NCBI RefSeq assembly: GCF_030253575.1
Contig: NC_080568.1
Span: 4,625,501 to 4,689,500 of the forward strand
Direction of reading: 5' to 3'
DNA from: Rhododendron vialii
Taxonomy: Eukaryota > Streptophyta > Magnoliopsida > Ericales > Ericaceae
Length of the DNA: 64,000 nt
Positions 23,546 through 35,532 of the stretch are shown piece by piece (the stretch's first letter is position 1; the number at the start of each line of letters is the position of its first letter). The notes beneath the pieces were generated by a model. The model worked only from the letters and a program-made list of their open reading frames with translations, ran no database searches and was not told where the DNA came from. The position numbers and the translations under genes are program-made.

Positions 23546-23772
23546 CGATTATCAAATGTCGAAACCAATTTACGAGCACATGAATTAATTTTAGAACTCC
23601 GAAGTTAACAACTAGACCGACCAGACAAAGAGAGATCAATAGTACTATAATTTATTGCTGCGGTGGAAATCGAACTTACCGTCATGTTCGCAATCGAGTG
23701 ACCTATTGGGTTTTATCAAAATACGAGGCCACCATTACCAATTCGTGCTGATGCTTAAAGTTATTCAAGAAA

Positions 23773-23866
23773 GGGATTATATCGCATACTTTACATTAGT
23801 TAAGGAATTATATCGCATACTTTACATTAGTTAAGGAATTATATCGCATACTTTACATTAGTTATT
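23773..23866. repeat. 31-bp tandem repeat, three units
   Basis: Three nearly identical head-to-tail copies of a unit containing attatatcgcatactttac. Short minisatellite in intergenic DNA. Confidence 0.9.
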
Positions 23867-23932
23867 TATATTTACATAGAATCTTTTAACTGGTCTCTCG
23901 TATCATATTAAATCGTTTTGAAAAATTGAATA

Positions 23933-23938
<6 letters not shown>

Positions 23939-23967
<29 letters not shown>
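23939..23967. repeat. (GA)n microsatellite
   Basis: A run of about 14 GA units. Simple sequence repeat only. Confidence 0.9.
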
Positions 23968-23969
<2 letters not shown>

Positions 23970-24232
23970 ACAAGAACAATACACTGCCCATGTTTCTGGT
24001 GGCCGTGGTAGCCAAAAGATGGGCTGGTATTACATAACAGCGTTGAACTTTACAAACAAACACTGACTTGAAATAGATAAACAGAACACGAATATCTTCG
24101 ATAACTGATTGCAATACTGTGTCGGAGCTTTGTTGAATCACTCAATCCATAAACAAGTTCCTAGAAATCTGCGTAGATTGTGACGTTTTTCCACACCGTT
24201 TTGAAAAGAAGAGCTTCTAAACAAGCAAGCCG

Positions 24233-25110
24233 TCACTTCCAACTCTCTTGGAAGCCAAATCGCCAGTGGTCGCATGTATAGATACTATCTGCTGGGCCCG
24301 GCTCGACAAGGTACATAATTGTTTTTGTTAGAAATTTGATCCATTCTATTTCTAGGGTTTGGGGGGAAGAAAGGTCCCATGAATCTTCTTGACAGCTGCA
24401 GAATCTGGTAGTACTTTTGACGGAAAACATTCCTGATTTAGTGAGGCCTAATCCAAGGTTTGAAATGTCGGAATCGGTCGTCATAACAGTGATAGGTCAC
24501 GATGTCACGGTTTTAGAGTATAACAATGTAGAGTAACTGTATCGCATAAGCATGCCGATAACTATTGACATGAACAGTCATCATTTTGTAGGAGATATAA
24601 TTCACATTTTCTGTCTCCTCTCGATATTCCTCCAGAAAACCACAAGACTTTGCCAGACCTATTCCAAACCAGCAACCTTAACACACTTTCTTGATGGTCT
24701 GCTTCGATGCTGAAAACTTTAAACTTTACATGACAGCCTGATTCAAGGTTATAATCAAATAATCCCATTTCGATGAGACAAAAAGCTCAGGCCTATTTGC
24801 AAAAATCTTACACATCGATTACACAATGCTTCTGGGGACAGAAAAGAATTTATAGGCATATACGGAAAGCGAATTACCAATCAGGTGAATGTGGCAGATA
24901 AATGTGAACAACTCCATCTTGTGAATGACCAAATGTCTAAAATGCTTCATACAGAAGAAACCAACTCAATTGCTTTGTTTCTAAAGTCCAGAAAGTAGGG
25001 ATTGATGGGGGAATAATAAATGACTAGTGAATCAGAAGCCATATAGAGAGTCCCTTTTGTAAGAAGCCAATCAACAAAATCACTGCTTTCATATCTGCTC
25101 TCATAGACCC
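24233..25110 (-). other. Possible exon(s) of an unrecognised gene
   Basis: On the minus strand a good acceptor (tgtgtgcag) at 25111 opens a frame running to a stop at 24947-24949. It encodes text such as YESSDFVDWLLTKGT and YFLDFRNKAIELV, which reads like real protein. Further minus-strand frames lie at 24562-24768 and 24233-24484. I do not recognise the family, no upstream exons could be joined with confidence, and the rest of 23.9-27.0 kb shows no gene. It may be a decayed gene fragment. Confidence 0.2.
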
Positions 25111-27221
25111 CTGCACACATGGAAATCGAGCACGTCAGCATAAGAGTAGCCAGTCTCACAGATAAATCAGTCCATGGACAATGTGAGTAGAAACTTTTGT
25201 GAAGAACTCTTTCAACTAGAAACGTTGGAAATAATAGCTCATACAACCATAGAGATCTGCCCCTATAGACTAAACAGAAACCAGAAAGGCAAACTGTGGA
25301 ACGACAACAAACAGAATCCGGAATGATTGGGGTAAGAAAAAATGGGGTCAAAATTGAAGAGTCGGCATGAGTTGGGGTCAAAATTGGTCAGAATGGATGA
25401 AGCAACATAAAGAGATGAGTAAGCTATGAAGGCTGAATTAGAAAATGACACCCATAAATAAAATCAAGCTTCATTCACTATACAAATCTTAAGGTAGCAA
25501 TGACTGTGGATCATTCCTGGGGTTTATACAAGATACATAGTTTGTACGCTTGTGGGGAGAGAGAGAGAGAGAGATTGTGCAATTGTGTCAGTGAAAGTAC
25601 ATAGTTGATTGTTATCCAATAGTTGTTAATGGTAGACAAGTAGTTGATTCCCACCAACCCATCCATTTGCACTTTCAAATCCGCCTTATTGCAAATTACT
25701 CCTACTACTTATCATACAAACTAAAAAAGGACGGTAAAAAACCAAATTCTCCAGAGAACATCTGTAAAATGCGAAACAAACACACCAGGGCAAGCGATCA
25801 TCTTGGCAATAGGAGTTCAAAATGATGAATCTGATTTTGTACAACAATTGGACCTTCGGTAGATTCAATCGATCAAAATTTCTAGAGATACTAGGCCTGG
25901 TTAATTCGTAGACTTCAATGGTTATACTCAAAAGAATGGACTCTAAAAAACTGAACTTCCTCAAATGAAACATCTATAAAATGCAAAACAAAGGTTCTAA
26001 GGCAAGCAATGTCACCTTGGCAATATGAGTTGAAAAATGATGAATCTGATTTTGTATAAAATTGGATCTTCCGTAGATTCAATTAAACAAAAGTTCTAGA
26101 GAACTAGGCCTGCTATTCTGCTAAATGCATAGGTACTTCGATGGGAAAACTCATGTGAAAACATCATCAACAGAAACACAGTACAGGGTTCCAATAACAA
26201 GGTAAAACGAGGTCCCGAAGCATAAACCATTCGGGTGAATTTGTGCATCGAATATATTAAGGAATGAACTGTCATCCCTCAAGGAAACAAGTTGAAATAT
26301 CCAAGGAGCCAAACTATGGAGCAACTCCGGACTTGGTACACATACTATCCTTCCCTGTAATGGAAACTACCTTGTGACAAATCTCAAAACTTATCTACTG
26401 GTGAAGTTAACTACGTCGTTCGTGCGCAATTGAACAATTCTTTTGCATAGTGTAATTGAACAATTTGCATCAAAACTCTCATAAAGCAATGGTACCAAAA
26501 AAAAGTTTCTTTCAAAACTTTCATCACAATCCTTAAGAAACATACAATTAGATAACCAATACCTGAGTAAAACTCAAAATTCTCGCCCTTTTTCTATGCA
26601 TAACCAAAAATTGAGTAAAACACCTCAAAACTCACTCCAACCCTTGACTCGAACCTTTACCAAATTGACCTTTACCCAAACTTTAACTCAAATGAAGGGA
26701 GACTCAAACATCTAATCAAATTGTAGAAGGCTATTTTGTGCCTCTCAATTCTACAACTTTGCCATAGCTTTTACTAACACTCATGCTAAGATTTGAGTTT
26801 ATCTTAGAGCACTTCATCCCAAATAAAGCTTTTACTCAAATTCTTACAAAAATTTGAATGAAAGGTACAAATAAGGGTTGGATATGGCCTAACCATAGAA
26901 CCGCTAGGTAATCTATGCAGGCTGAAAAATGATCACGGCTGGGGTTTAATTTGTAAATATCAGGTGCTTGGTGGTTCAAGTGCAAATTAGAGAGTCGGTT
27001 TGTTTATACTGTTAGATGTTTGGTTCGTTGAGTCGTTTCCTGTACCAACTTTTCCTTCTCAAGTTCTGGGCTGTGTATAAGAGAGGGGGCGAGGGAGCCA
27101 GCCTTTGCTATTGTATCGTGTGTTTTTCAGATTCCAATTCGGAACTACCATTGGTTGTAATCCTCCATTTCTTTAGCTTCATTCCTATTTCTTTTTTTCT
27201 GGTTTTCTATATCCAAAGTGT
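25111..27221. other. Gene-free stretch with a diverged direct repeat
   Basis: Two diverged direct copies lie at about 25755-25900 and 25970-26125. Both contain phrases like ggcaagc...ccttggcaat and gatgaatctgattttgta, followed by gtagattcaat. No coding region is supported. The stretch also carries a short GA run near 25556-25574. Confidence 0.4.
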
Positions 27222-27229
27222 ATCGAAGA

Positions 27230-27515
27230 CAGGGGCGGCTGCATTTTATGTTGATGGGGTTCAAGCAAACCCCATAAATGAAAATTCACTTAAATTTATG
27301 GATAAATAGATAATATAGCTCAACAAAACACAATAAACTAGGCTGAGCAAACAAAACACACACAACAAAATAGGCGTAATAAATCCTCAACTAAAATAAA
27401 TATGTTCATTTTATATAGAGCTTTTTTGTGTTCATTTTATATAGAGCTTTTTTGTGTACAAAAATTTTCTTTACATATTTGTTACCGTTTAATGAAAATC
27501 CTGGACCCGCCCCTG
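27230..27515. mobile_element. hAT-type MITE (286 bp)
   Basis: Ends are caggggcgg and ccgcccctg, perfect 9-bp inverted termini. The 8-mers atcgaaga (27222-27229) and atcaaagt (27516-27523) match at 6 of 8, as an aged hAT duplication would. Inside, a 27-bp phrase ttcattttatatagagcttt is repeated in tandem near 27402-27453. Confidence 0.65.
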
Positions 27516-27682
27516 ATCAAAGTACTGTGGTGCTCAATTATGCAAGAAAACTGATACACCCCTTGCTAGATGTGGCAATTCTATTGGACAGAGGCACGCT
27601 GATGCGGAGGGTGCTCCTGCTGGATAAATGGACAAGCAACAGAGAGGTGGAGTGCTATTTTGTTGAAGAGTTTGTTACGAGT

Positions 27683-29387
27683 TGTTAGCTCCCAATTTGT
27701 TTTTGTTTTTCCTTTTGCATTTTCTGTTTTATTCCCTTTTCTGTTAGGGAGTAGCTTATATAAAGGGGAGGTTAGTGAGAGAAGGGAGCAGATAATTATG
27801 ACCTAAGAAATGGGACGAAATGTTCCCCAAGTGTAATCCAGTCTGAGTTCATCAATATAATTCCCCTTTCCTTCTTCTTCTTCCATAATTTTCCAGTTTT
27901 AGTCCACAATCCTATCACTGGTATCAGAGCTGTAGTTCCTTGGACATAACGCCTATGGCGGAAACCAGAGCACAAGAATAGAAAAGAGCCGAGGAAGCCC
28001 TACGACAACTCAAGGAAAACGCCGATCAGCATTTGAACGCAATAGCCCAACAATCGCATGCGATAGATCAACTCAAGGACCTGATCATCGCCCTAAGTTT
28101 GAAATGTGAACAGCTCGCATCAAAAAATTTGACTCCAGAAGGCGAATTGGTAGAATCGTCTAATGAGAAACAGAAAACACCCCTTGTAAGCTCCAGTTTT
28201 GTACAGACACGAATTGCAAAAATCGATTTCCCCCATTTCTCAGGGGTAGATCCAACAGGGTGAATCTACAAATGCGAGAGGTTTTTCGAATTTAACAAAA
28301 TCGAAGAGGAACAGAAGGTAAAATTGGCGGTGATGCATTTGGATGATCGAGCCATCCAATGGTTCGAGAAGGCACAAAAACCAGCACTGTGGAAGGAGTT
28401 TACGTTTTGGAGATGAGGTTTGGGGTGAATGCGTTTGAGGATGTGATGGGGGAGTTAACCAAACTTAGACAGTCGAACATGGTACAGTCGAACATGGTAA
28501 AGGCCTACCAGGAGCGGTTTGAGGAGCTTGCTAATCGTACCATGGGCCTAACAGAGGAATTCTTTGTAAGTTGCTTCGTAAGTGGTTAGAGGGATGATAA
28601 TCATGATATCAAGGCAGGAATGCAAATGTTTCAGCCATCCAATATCACTCAGGCAATGGAGCTTGCGCAACTACAGAAGGAGAGTTTTGAAGCAGTGGCC
28701 AAGCGATCAAGAGTCCTGCCCAAACCACCCACCAGTGGCTGGACTCCTATGGTTACAACCCTGACCATTCCTAAACCCTGACCTTCAAATGGGGTAAGAT
28801 CTGATCCTGAGCTATCCAAATACTACTTCAATGGAATCTAAGTTTTCAGCTGCTGCTTCTTCTAGTGCAGTACCATTTCCTATAAAACGACTGACCCCAA
28901 AGGAAATGGAAGCCAAGCGAGAAAAAGGTTTATGTTATAATTGTGATGAAAAATTAGTACGTGGCCACCAATGTCAAAAGAAACAGCTCTATCTCATGAT
29001 TGGGGAGGATGAGGAAGAAGATGACACAGGACAAGACACTCAAGATGTAGAGGAACCTATACCAGATGATGATATGCACATCTCAGCACATGCTCTTTTT
29101 GGGAGCAACTCATTAAGAACTATGAGGGTACTGGGGTCTGTTAAGGGCAGGGCCATAACAATCCTAATCGACTCGGGAAGTACCCATAACTTTGTGAACC
29201 CTCCGGTGATCAAAAGTGCAGCCCAAACAATAATCCAGTCTGAGTGAGAGAAGGGAGCAGATAATTATGACCTAAGAAATGGGACAAAATGTTCCCAAGT
29301 GTAATCCAGTCTGAGATCAATCAATATAATTCCCCTTTCCTACTTCTACTTCCGTAATTTTCCAGTTTTAGTCCACAATCCTATCAG
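27683..29387 (+). mobile_element. Broken Ty3/gypsy LTR retrotransposon, gag-protease part only
   Basis: A left LTR of roughly 230 bp ends at about 27915 in ...tcctatca. It is followed at once by tggtatcagagc, the primer-binding site complementary to initiator tRNA-Met. The interior holds gag-like sequence, a zinc knuckle (CYNCDEKLVRGHQC) and an aspartic protease motif (LIDSGSTHNF). A second, partial LTR copy of about 140 bp (29246-29387) closes the element and is close to the left copy in sequence. Reverse transcriptase, RNase H and integrase are absent. The element is clearly broken with several lesions. LTR similarity suggests a moderately recent insertion. The left boundary is approximate and no target duplication was recognised. 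Confidence 0.8.
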
Positions 29388-29480
29388 AAACAGCCACAAC
29401 ATTTTTCAATTTCTAATCAGTTCCAATTTCTAAACTGCAAAGCTATAAGAGAGATTATTTAAAGAGAGGTTTGTATATGA

Positions 29481-29783
29481 TTACCTGACTTTCTTAATGA
29501 GTATAGACTTGAGCTTCCTCGCAAGCTCCTGAGACCTGATCTTTCGCTCGAGGTTCTTACGGGCCAAGACGCGCTTCTCCGAATTCTTGATGTGGTGAGT
29601 CTGCTCGTGCTTTATCATCCGTTCGATCCCGCTCGACTGCATCTTCCTCTGCATGAACGTCAACGCCTGTTCTAGGTTTCCGTACCGAACCTTCACCCTG
29701 ATCCCCCGCCATTGTTGAAGCTCGAAGCTCGGTGATCTCAGCGCAACGCTGGGGAGAGAGAAGATACTCCTCATCGAATTCAT
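29481..29783 (-). CDS. Mitochondrial ribosomal protein bS21m
   Basis: A 100-residue frame starts MNSMRSIFSLP and continues with WRGIRVKVRYGNLEQAL, MQRKMQSSG, QTHHIKNSEKRVLARKNLE and LARKLKSILIKKVR. This is the plant mitochondrial S21 family, a small basic protein of the 30S-like mitochondrial subunit near the 3' end of the small rRNA. The N-terminal 25-30 residues are Ser/Arg-rich and acid-free, as expected for a presequence. As written it ends KKVR-TAA. As I remember them, Arabidopsis homologues carry two further residues (Gly-Leu). The sequence aaagtcag|gtaatc could be a donor, so a tiny last exon may lie downstream, now separated or disrupted by the retrotransposon that ends only about 95 bp away. 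Identity is firm; the 3' end is not. Confidence 0.88.
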   Translation of the reverse strand: MNSMRSIFSLPSVALRSPSFELQQWRGIRVKVRYGNLEQALTFMQRKMQSSGIERMIKHEQTHHIKNSEKRVLARKNLERKIRSQELARKLKSILIKKVR

Positions 29784-30829
29784 TTCCTAGGGTTTCTGGC
29801 TTCGTTTCTTCAGTCTTTCGGAATCCAAATGAACCCCATACCACGATAGCTGTGCCCATTTGCTGTACAAGCAGCCTTTCTGCGCACTGTTGAGTTCTTT
29901 TTACCGGTTTTACCCTTATATTAGGAATAGTTATATTAAAATCAACAAAAGTCAGTAAAATACTAACATCAACCAAAAATGAGTAGAATACCGGTAGTTG
30001 TGAATAAATAAGGTCATGGAATAGAATATTAGATTAGAAAATTAGTAGTCGAGAAAAAAGATTAAAAAAACTAATTGACTAAATCTAAACCATGCATCTT
30101 TAGTGTATTGATTGAAATTATAAGAATCGGCTATAATAATAGGAAAAAATAGGGTGGTAGAATGGAGCATTATAGTATTAGAAAATTAATTTATTATGAA
30201 AAAAATTTATTCAATTTATTTACACAAATTATTTACACACACATATAAAATGATCGGTTTGAAATTGGAACATTAACATAAATCCACACACTAAACCATT
30301 TAACACGGTTTTTTATTTTTTTAAAATCGAGACCAATCACATTATTGAAAAACTAAACCAAGCCATTTAGTTTGGATTTTTTTATTTTTTTTTTGAAATG
30401 GCCAAAATTTATTAAGAAACTTGATAGGGTACATCAAGTAGGGAGAAGAGGGAAGGGGGATCCAACCAAATGTTGGTCAACGCCTAAAGAGCCGAAGCCC
30501 AAACACTTGAGGGCCAAAGCCCGAGAATTGGGTCAAGCCCGGAACAGTCATGGGTCTAAAATACCCAGATCAGACAAGTAAAAACAGCTAATGGCAAAGG
30601 CCTAAAAGTTCAAATAAGAAAATTACAGCTCAACACCAAATAGCCAAAAAAAATAGGCCCAAACCCCAAATCAAACTCTAAACCACACTATTGGTATTGG
30701 ACTAGATTCACGATTTGACAGTTATTTTGCTTACCCTTACGGAGAGGATCCCATTCCTTTACAATATAACTTGGCATAACACCTCCAACTTCTGGTTTTG
30801 AAAACGGACACCCATTTCCATCCAGGACT
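29784..30829. other. Promoter side of bS21m and uncharacterised AT-rich DNA
   Basis: No gene is supported. From about 30378 the sequence begins with a T-run followed by ggccaaaatttattaagaaa, the look of the 3' end of an antisense non-LTR element, and continues to about 30690 without recognisable coding. Confidence 0.3.
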
Positions 30830-30945
30830 TAATCAATCAATACCTCTTTCCCCGCTTGAGATAACATGCTTTGTTTCCCTTGAGCCCCGCTTTTAATCAA
30901 TCAATACCTCTTTCCCCGCTTGAGATAACATGCTTTGTTTCCACC
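30830..30945. repeat. Direct repeat of about 52 bp
   Basis: The phrase running from taatcaatcaatacctcttt to acatgctttgtttcc occurs at about 30830-30881 and again at about 30893-30943, separated by about 11 bp. The copies are identical over at least 50 bp, so the duplication is recent. Confidence 0.85.
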
Positions 30946-31189
30946 CCTTAATTTTGGAAAGTGGTTTTGGCACTTCACTTTTTGTCTTTTATTCTATGTG
31001 AAATTATCATTTATTTTATTAGTGTTCATTCACTTTAAAAGATATTGTTATAATTTCAAATAGGAAAAAGACACAAAAGTAGAGTGTCAAAATCAATTTT
31101 AATTTTCTCCATTTATCTTTCTTTGTACACAAGCAAAGAGCTTGGTTCTTCGACTCAGTGTCCCCCAACCAGTTGGAATGCCTAGCTAT

Positions 31190-31480
31190 TTAGTCCCTTA
31201 CTTCATCCCAGAGGCCAATTTTTTCCTTCGCAGAAGTTGGCGTGCTAGTTGAGAAGAAGATTTCTGATGCATGGTAATTCGCCGACTCTCTTGAAGCTTC
31301 ACATAAGCTATTCAGGATATCCTTTGATAGCTCTGCAGATCTCTGTTGGTACTGTTGGGATGGTTCAAATTCCAGTTTAATTAAAAGTCTTGCACATGAT
31401 TTTTTTTTTTTTTTTTTGTCTCTGGAACCGAAGTGATAGCTGGTGTTGGCTGATTTCTTTCTTGCCGTGTGACCTTCCAA
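31190..31480 (-). other. Unrecognised minus-strand frame
   Basis: A 96-residue frame with text such as ELSKDILNSLCEASRESA and a Lys run coded by a poly-A/T tract. It has a protein-like C-terminal half but no family I recognise and no supporting exons. It could be a gene remnant. Confidence 0.15.
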
Positions 31481-31599
31481 CTCCTTTGTTGGGAACGGGC
31501 AAATGGTTATTATTGCATGGATTTGGTGGGTGCATATAAATTGGCATGAGAGGAAGTATTTTCGGCGTAGAGAATGAGGTGAAAAACAGTGTGGGTAAG

Positions 31600-31801
31600 G
31601 AACCAGTCTACTGAATGAAAAGTTAGATGATTAAATCAAGCACTTATAGGTATCGGATTGAGTTTATTTTTCGCGAGGGCCCTTGAAAAAATATTTTAAA
31701 CATAATGAACGACTCAGATCACTTGTGTGGGACTCTTAGTGGGCCCCACATAGAAATCTATGCACAATCTGTGCACAGATTTGCTGTGCCAGTAGACTTT
31801 C
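31600..31801. mobile_element. Partial copy of the Mutator-like MITE found at 50.5 kb
   Basis: From about 31613 the sequence follows the right half of the 50468-50859 element: cttataggtatcggattgag, then aaaaatatttta, tgtgtgggac, gggccccaca and ctgtgcacagattt. Most of the left arm is missing. Short inverted ends agtctactg / cagtagact bracket the copy. No target duplication was recognised. Confidence 0.65.
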
Positions 31802-31802
31802 C

Positions 31803-32115
31803 GGTGTGTAAGTGTAAAAGTCAAGTCTTGTACTTGGTGTGAGAGTGGGTGTATAAGAGGTTGGGTTTGGGTTTTCAAATTCGGGTGTTCTCTTGTACTA
31901 ATTCGCTCATAGTAAAAGAACGGAATCCTCTCCGTGGAGTAGGCATGTCTCATAGTAAAAGAACGGGATCCTCCCCGTGGAGTAGGCATGTTATTGCCGA
32001 ACCACGTAATTCTTGCGTGTCTCTCTATATTTTATTTTTCATCGTACTTCCATTGATTGTGATTATGGTTGTGTTTCAAATCTCGGTCCTTAGGTGCTTC
32101 CGCGTTTAATCCCAC
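31803..32115 (+). mobile_element. Ty1/copia-type LTR fragment
   Basis: The sequence attgccgaaccacgtaattc followed by a tgtgtctct/tttattttt stretch and a 'cttccgcgtttaatccc' end resembles the 3' part of many plant copia LTRs. A 43-bp phrase with aaagaacgg...gtggagtaggcatg is present twice in tandem at about 31906-31990. No internal retrotransposon sequence adjoins it, so it is a truncated or solo LTR. It is broken and of uncertain age. Confidence 0.5.
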
Positions 32116-32129
32116 CAGGTACTTCTAGG

Positions 32130-32620
32130 GAAACTAGAGAGTCGTCAGCAAAGAAGAGGTGGGAAAGTATAGGCCCCCTAATGCGCACTCTCAACCCTTT
32201 GATTTTCTTGTTTACATATGCCTCTGAAATCGACAAGGGAAGAACATCTGCTACCGTCTTAAAGAGGTAAGGAGAGAGAGAGAGGATCTCGAAGACCTCT
32301 ATAAGGGGGGGTTATCTCACACGTTTTGGATCCTTTAACCACGCCCGAGTATCAGATAATGGAAACACAAAAGCATAATCCATTTCACCCGTAAGTCCTG
32401 AAACCCCGTCTTCTTCATCACAGCCTCCAAAAAGTTCAGTCTAACTCTGTCATATGTTTTTTTTAAGATCCAACTTAATTGCCATGAAAGCTTTAACCCC
32501 TTCTTCTTATGCTTGTGTAGTGAAACACCTGGCCTCGTGAGCGATAATGATATTATCCTGAATTTAACGGCCGGGGGACCGTAGAAGTGAGCAAGGGTTT
32601 AATCAATTAGCTGCTTGTAA
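32130..32620 (-). mobile_element. LINE (L1-type) reverse transcriptase fragment
   Basis: Read on the minus strand, 32415-32620 gives pieces such as IQDNIIIAHEARC and FMAIKLDLKKTYDRV, the conserved entry region and catalytic motif A of plant L1-type reverse transcriptases, followed by NFLEAVMKKTGF. The catalytic Asp of KLDL is present. Frames are interrupted, and both ends of the element are missing. Confidence 0.75.
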
Positions 32621-33917
32621 ATCGCAAATAAAAATACATTCGGTCTTCATTTTAAAAAAATTTACCCTGTTATTTGAATATAAGTTTATGTAATGAATTC
32701 GTAGTACTGTACTATGTCGATAAGAAATTGTCTTTGTTAATTCGGTCCATCTTCATTTAAGATCGATATTCTAAAAGTCGGACTCTGCCGCCCCTAGAAA
32801 TCCAGCTCATGCCATGTAGCCAACAAGATCTGCCACCACACTCTACAATTTTCGTAGTACCACCTGCTAAATAACAAACGATCCACTAATTAGAAAATGT
32901 ATATACTGTTTTTATTTTCTTCGTTTCGCTACACGTACAGTACGGTGTGAATACAGTCTCAAACTACAGATACTTTTTGCCTAAGATTACCATTTACCAG
33001 TCTTGACCCATCACTTAGTATTTAAAAATGGTAAAGCAATAGACCTATAATAAGAATAAATGGGGTAAGAAGCATGAACGGATCACCTAGAATAAATATC
33101 GATCACAAATTAAGAAGGAATTTTGATACCACGTCACGCGACTGCATCACTAATCACAAGCATTAAAATGACAGTACTACTATATTATTAGAGTGGTACA
33201 TACATACAATTTTCGTCGTTACCTTGTAGTAATATATAACTATAAATTTAAATTTTGTATGCAAAATGTAGTGTTGGTTGAGAAGTCTTCAGACAACAAT
33301 TCCAAATTTTCTAGAACTCAGGAATTTCCTTAATTGTTTTGAGAAAAATAAAACACAAAGTAGAATGTGCAGGGGGCGCACCCATTGTGAGTCGTACAAT
33401 TATTTGTACAAACGTGTTTCTTGTTTCTGGAATTTTCCCACCCCCCGCTCTCTATTTTCCCATAGACTGAATGTTTTTAACCACAACATGGAAATTTGAG
33501 ACATTCAGACCTTGTTCGGTTTGAGACTTGAGGAAGTTTTTTGGGATAATGAGTGGAACGGCTGGGTCTAGAGATCCAAAACAAACATGGTTTCAAGTTC
33601 TTTCTACCTATCAAAATAAATTGTTACTCCCTTGTTTTATACACGGAAGAGATTGTTGTAATTGGTGTTCAAAAAAATCAATGTTAAACAACAGAAAAAT
33701 TCGCATCATGTCACGCAAGTTAGCCAGATATCCAAGTTAACTTGTTTGCATCCTCGACTAATTTCAAGGTCATGAAGGTAATGACTAGACAAATCTTCCA
33801 GTGACCCCAATTTTTAGAATGGTTGACTTCATGAGATTCGAACATACAAACTTAGGAGTACAAATGCGTATTGCCTTCGCAAGCTCACTTGACCAAACTC
33901 ATTGGGGTTGCAGTGAA
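32621..33917. other. Gene-free stretch with a SINE-like trace
   Basis: No gene is supported. Around 33790-33880, antisense to the plus strand, the phrase tcatgagattcgaac resembles a Pol III B box and may be the remnant of a tRNA-derived SINE. Confidence 0.3.
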
Positions 33918-35532
33918 TCAATACACTTATAATAAAAGAAGATAGGATAGTAAGCCAAGGCATGCCGTGAAAATACAAAATTACCCATCGTAGAATTACC
34001 CTTATAGTTTGAGTTGAAGGATATGGTCGTCAATTCGCCTTGTTTGGAAGATCTAAAAGAACGTAGGATCGCAAGCCAAGCCACACCATGAAATTACCAA
34101 TTTGTCCTTGTAGTTTGTCAATAGTGGAGTTAAGATATGGGGATATTTTAGGCATTTCAGTGTTAGGTCTTTTACTTAGTCAAGAAGAAAATGAGGTATA
34201 AAAAAATCTTTTTTTTCCTAATTTAAGGGATATTGTTTTTATAGGTACAAAAAAAAAAATCTTTCTTTTCCCTAATTTAAGGCAAGCCAAGCTACCATGT
34301 CAAACGACAAAATTACCCTTGTAGATTTCGTCTTTCAAATTTCTTTTGGATGTCTTGAGTTGAGATTATTTTAGATCCTACTTTGTTTAGTCAAGAAGAA
34401 GAGGCTTTTCGACGGTATTTTAGATATTTTGGGTCCTCTTTTGCTTAATGAAGAAGAAAAGGCTTTTGGGAGGTATTTTATGTCCTATTTTGCTTAGCCA
34501 AGAAGTAAAGGTTTTTCGAGAGTAATTTAGGTATTTAAGGTCCTCTTTTGCTTAGTCAAGAAGACAATGTTTTTCGAGGGTATTTTCGATATTTTAGGTT
34601 GCTTAGTTAAGAAGAAAAGGCTTTCCATGGGTATTTTAGGGCCCTATTTGCTTTTTTAAGAAGAAAAAACTTTATACATCTTCTCAATCTAACCATTAGA
34701 AAGAAAGAAATCCTTGTTGATCTCTCTCTCCTCGTTCCTACTAGATCTCCCCCGATCTCTCTCTCATTCTCTTAGATTTCATAACCTTAGACTATGATTT
34801 TGTTAGAAATTCTTCAAATTGTAAGTATTTTGAATGGTCTCTTCTTTCTGGGGTTTTCTAATTGTTTTATTTTTATGGTTCTATCTTTTTCAGCATGATA
34901 GTTTGTTGTGTGCTCTCAGTAAATCGAGCTCTACTTTTGTATGATATTTGAAGAAAGACTCTCTTGCGGCAAGGTTTTATAGTTATTTTCCAAAACACAT
35001 AGACGAAAAAGCATAATTATTCGCACAATTTTAGAATCTAATCCATGACGTTATCTTGATTATTGTTACTATTGTTTGAGAAGAAATTTATATTTTAATC
35101 CAAATACTTATTTCTTTGATATATGTTTATGCAATGTTTAATTTGTCCTGAAGGAATCAGAAATATCTTTCCTTATAATCTTTATTTTAATAAGGTTGAG
35201 TTATTTGTAACTGTCTTCAGTTTTAGTGCATATGTTTGATTAATCTATGAAATTACAATAGCCTTAATTAATTATTTGAGACTACGAAATTAAAAATAAT
35301 TTGGTACTCCAAAATATTGTTTTTTATGTTATTTTTTTCGTACAAGAACTCCTTTGGCATTGCTTATAAAATACTATTTTTTTATTTTTGTAAAAATAAC
35401 CTTTCATTCAATTACTTATTCTTACGATTTCTTTATTTTCAAAACTAAATATTAATTTGAACTATTTTATATACATAAACAATTACACCAATGAGTACAC
35501 AACATCATGCAAAGCACGCGAAATTACACTAG
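33918..35532 (+). mobile_element. Probable non-autonomous Helitron (about 1.6 kb)
   Basis: The right end reads atgcaaagcacgcg...acactag, a short hairpin followed by CTAG and then T, which is the Helitron 3' signature. The proposed left end begins TCAATACACTTATAATAAAA directly after an A, giving the expected A/T insertion dinucleotide. The interior has three diverged copies of an 'aagccaag..ccatg..aaaattaccctt' block (about 33947, 34065 and 34276) and five or six diverged units of about 50-60 bp from 34387 to 34680. The last 800 bp are very AT-rich. No Rep/helicase is encoded. The left boundary is inferred. Confidence 0.5.
34387..34680. repeat. Degenerate tandem array inside the Helitron candidate
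   Basis: Five to six units of about 50-60 bp, each with a version of 'ttagtcaagaagaaaaggct', 'tttcgagggtatttta' and 'ggtcctcttttgc'. Units differ from each other at many positions, so the array is old. Confidence 0.75.

Noticed and set aside
34387-34680. CRISPR-like spaced repeats
   Set aside because: The units are diverged, have no constant repeat with unique spacers, and lie in a plant nuclear repeat.
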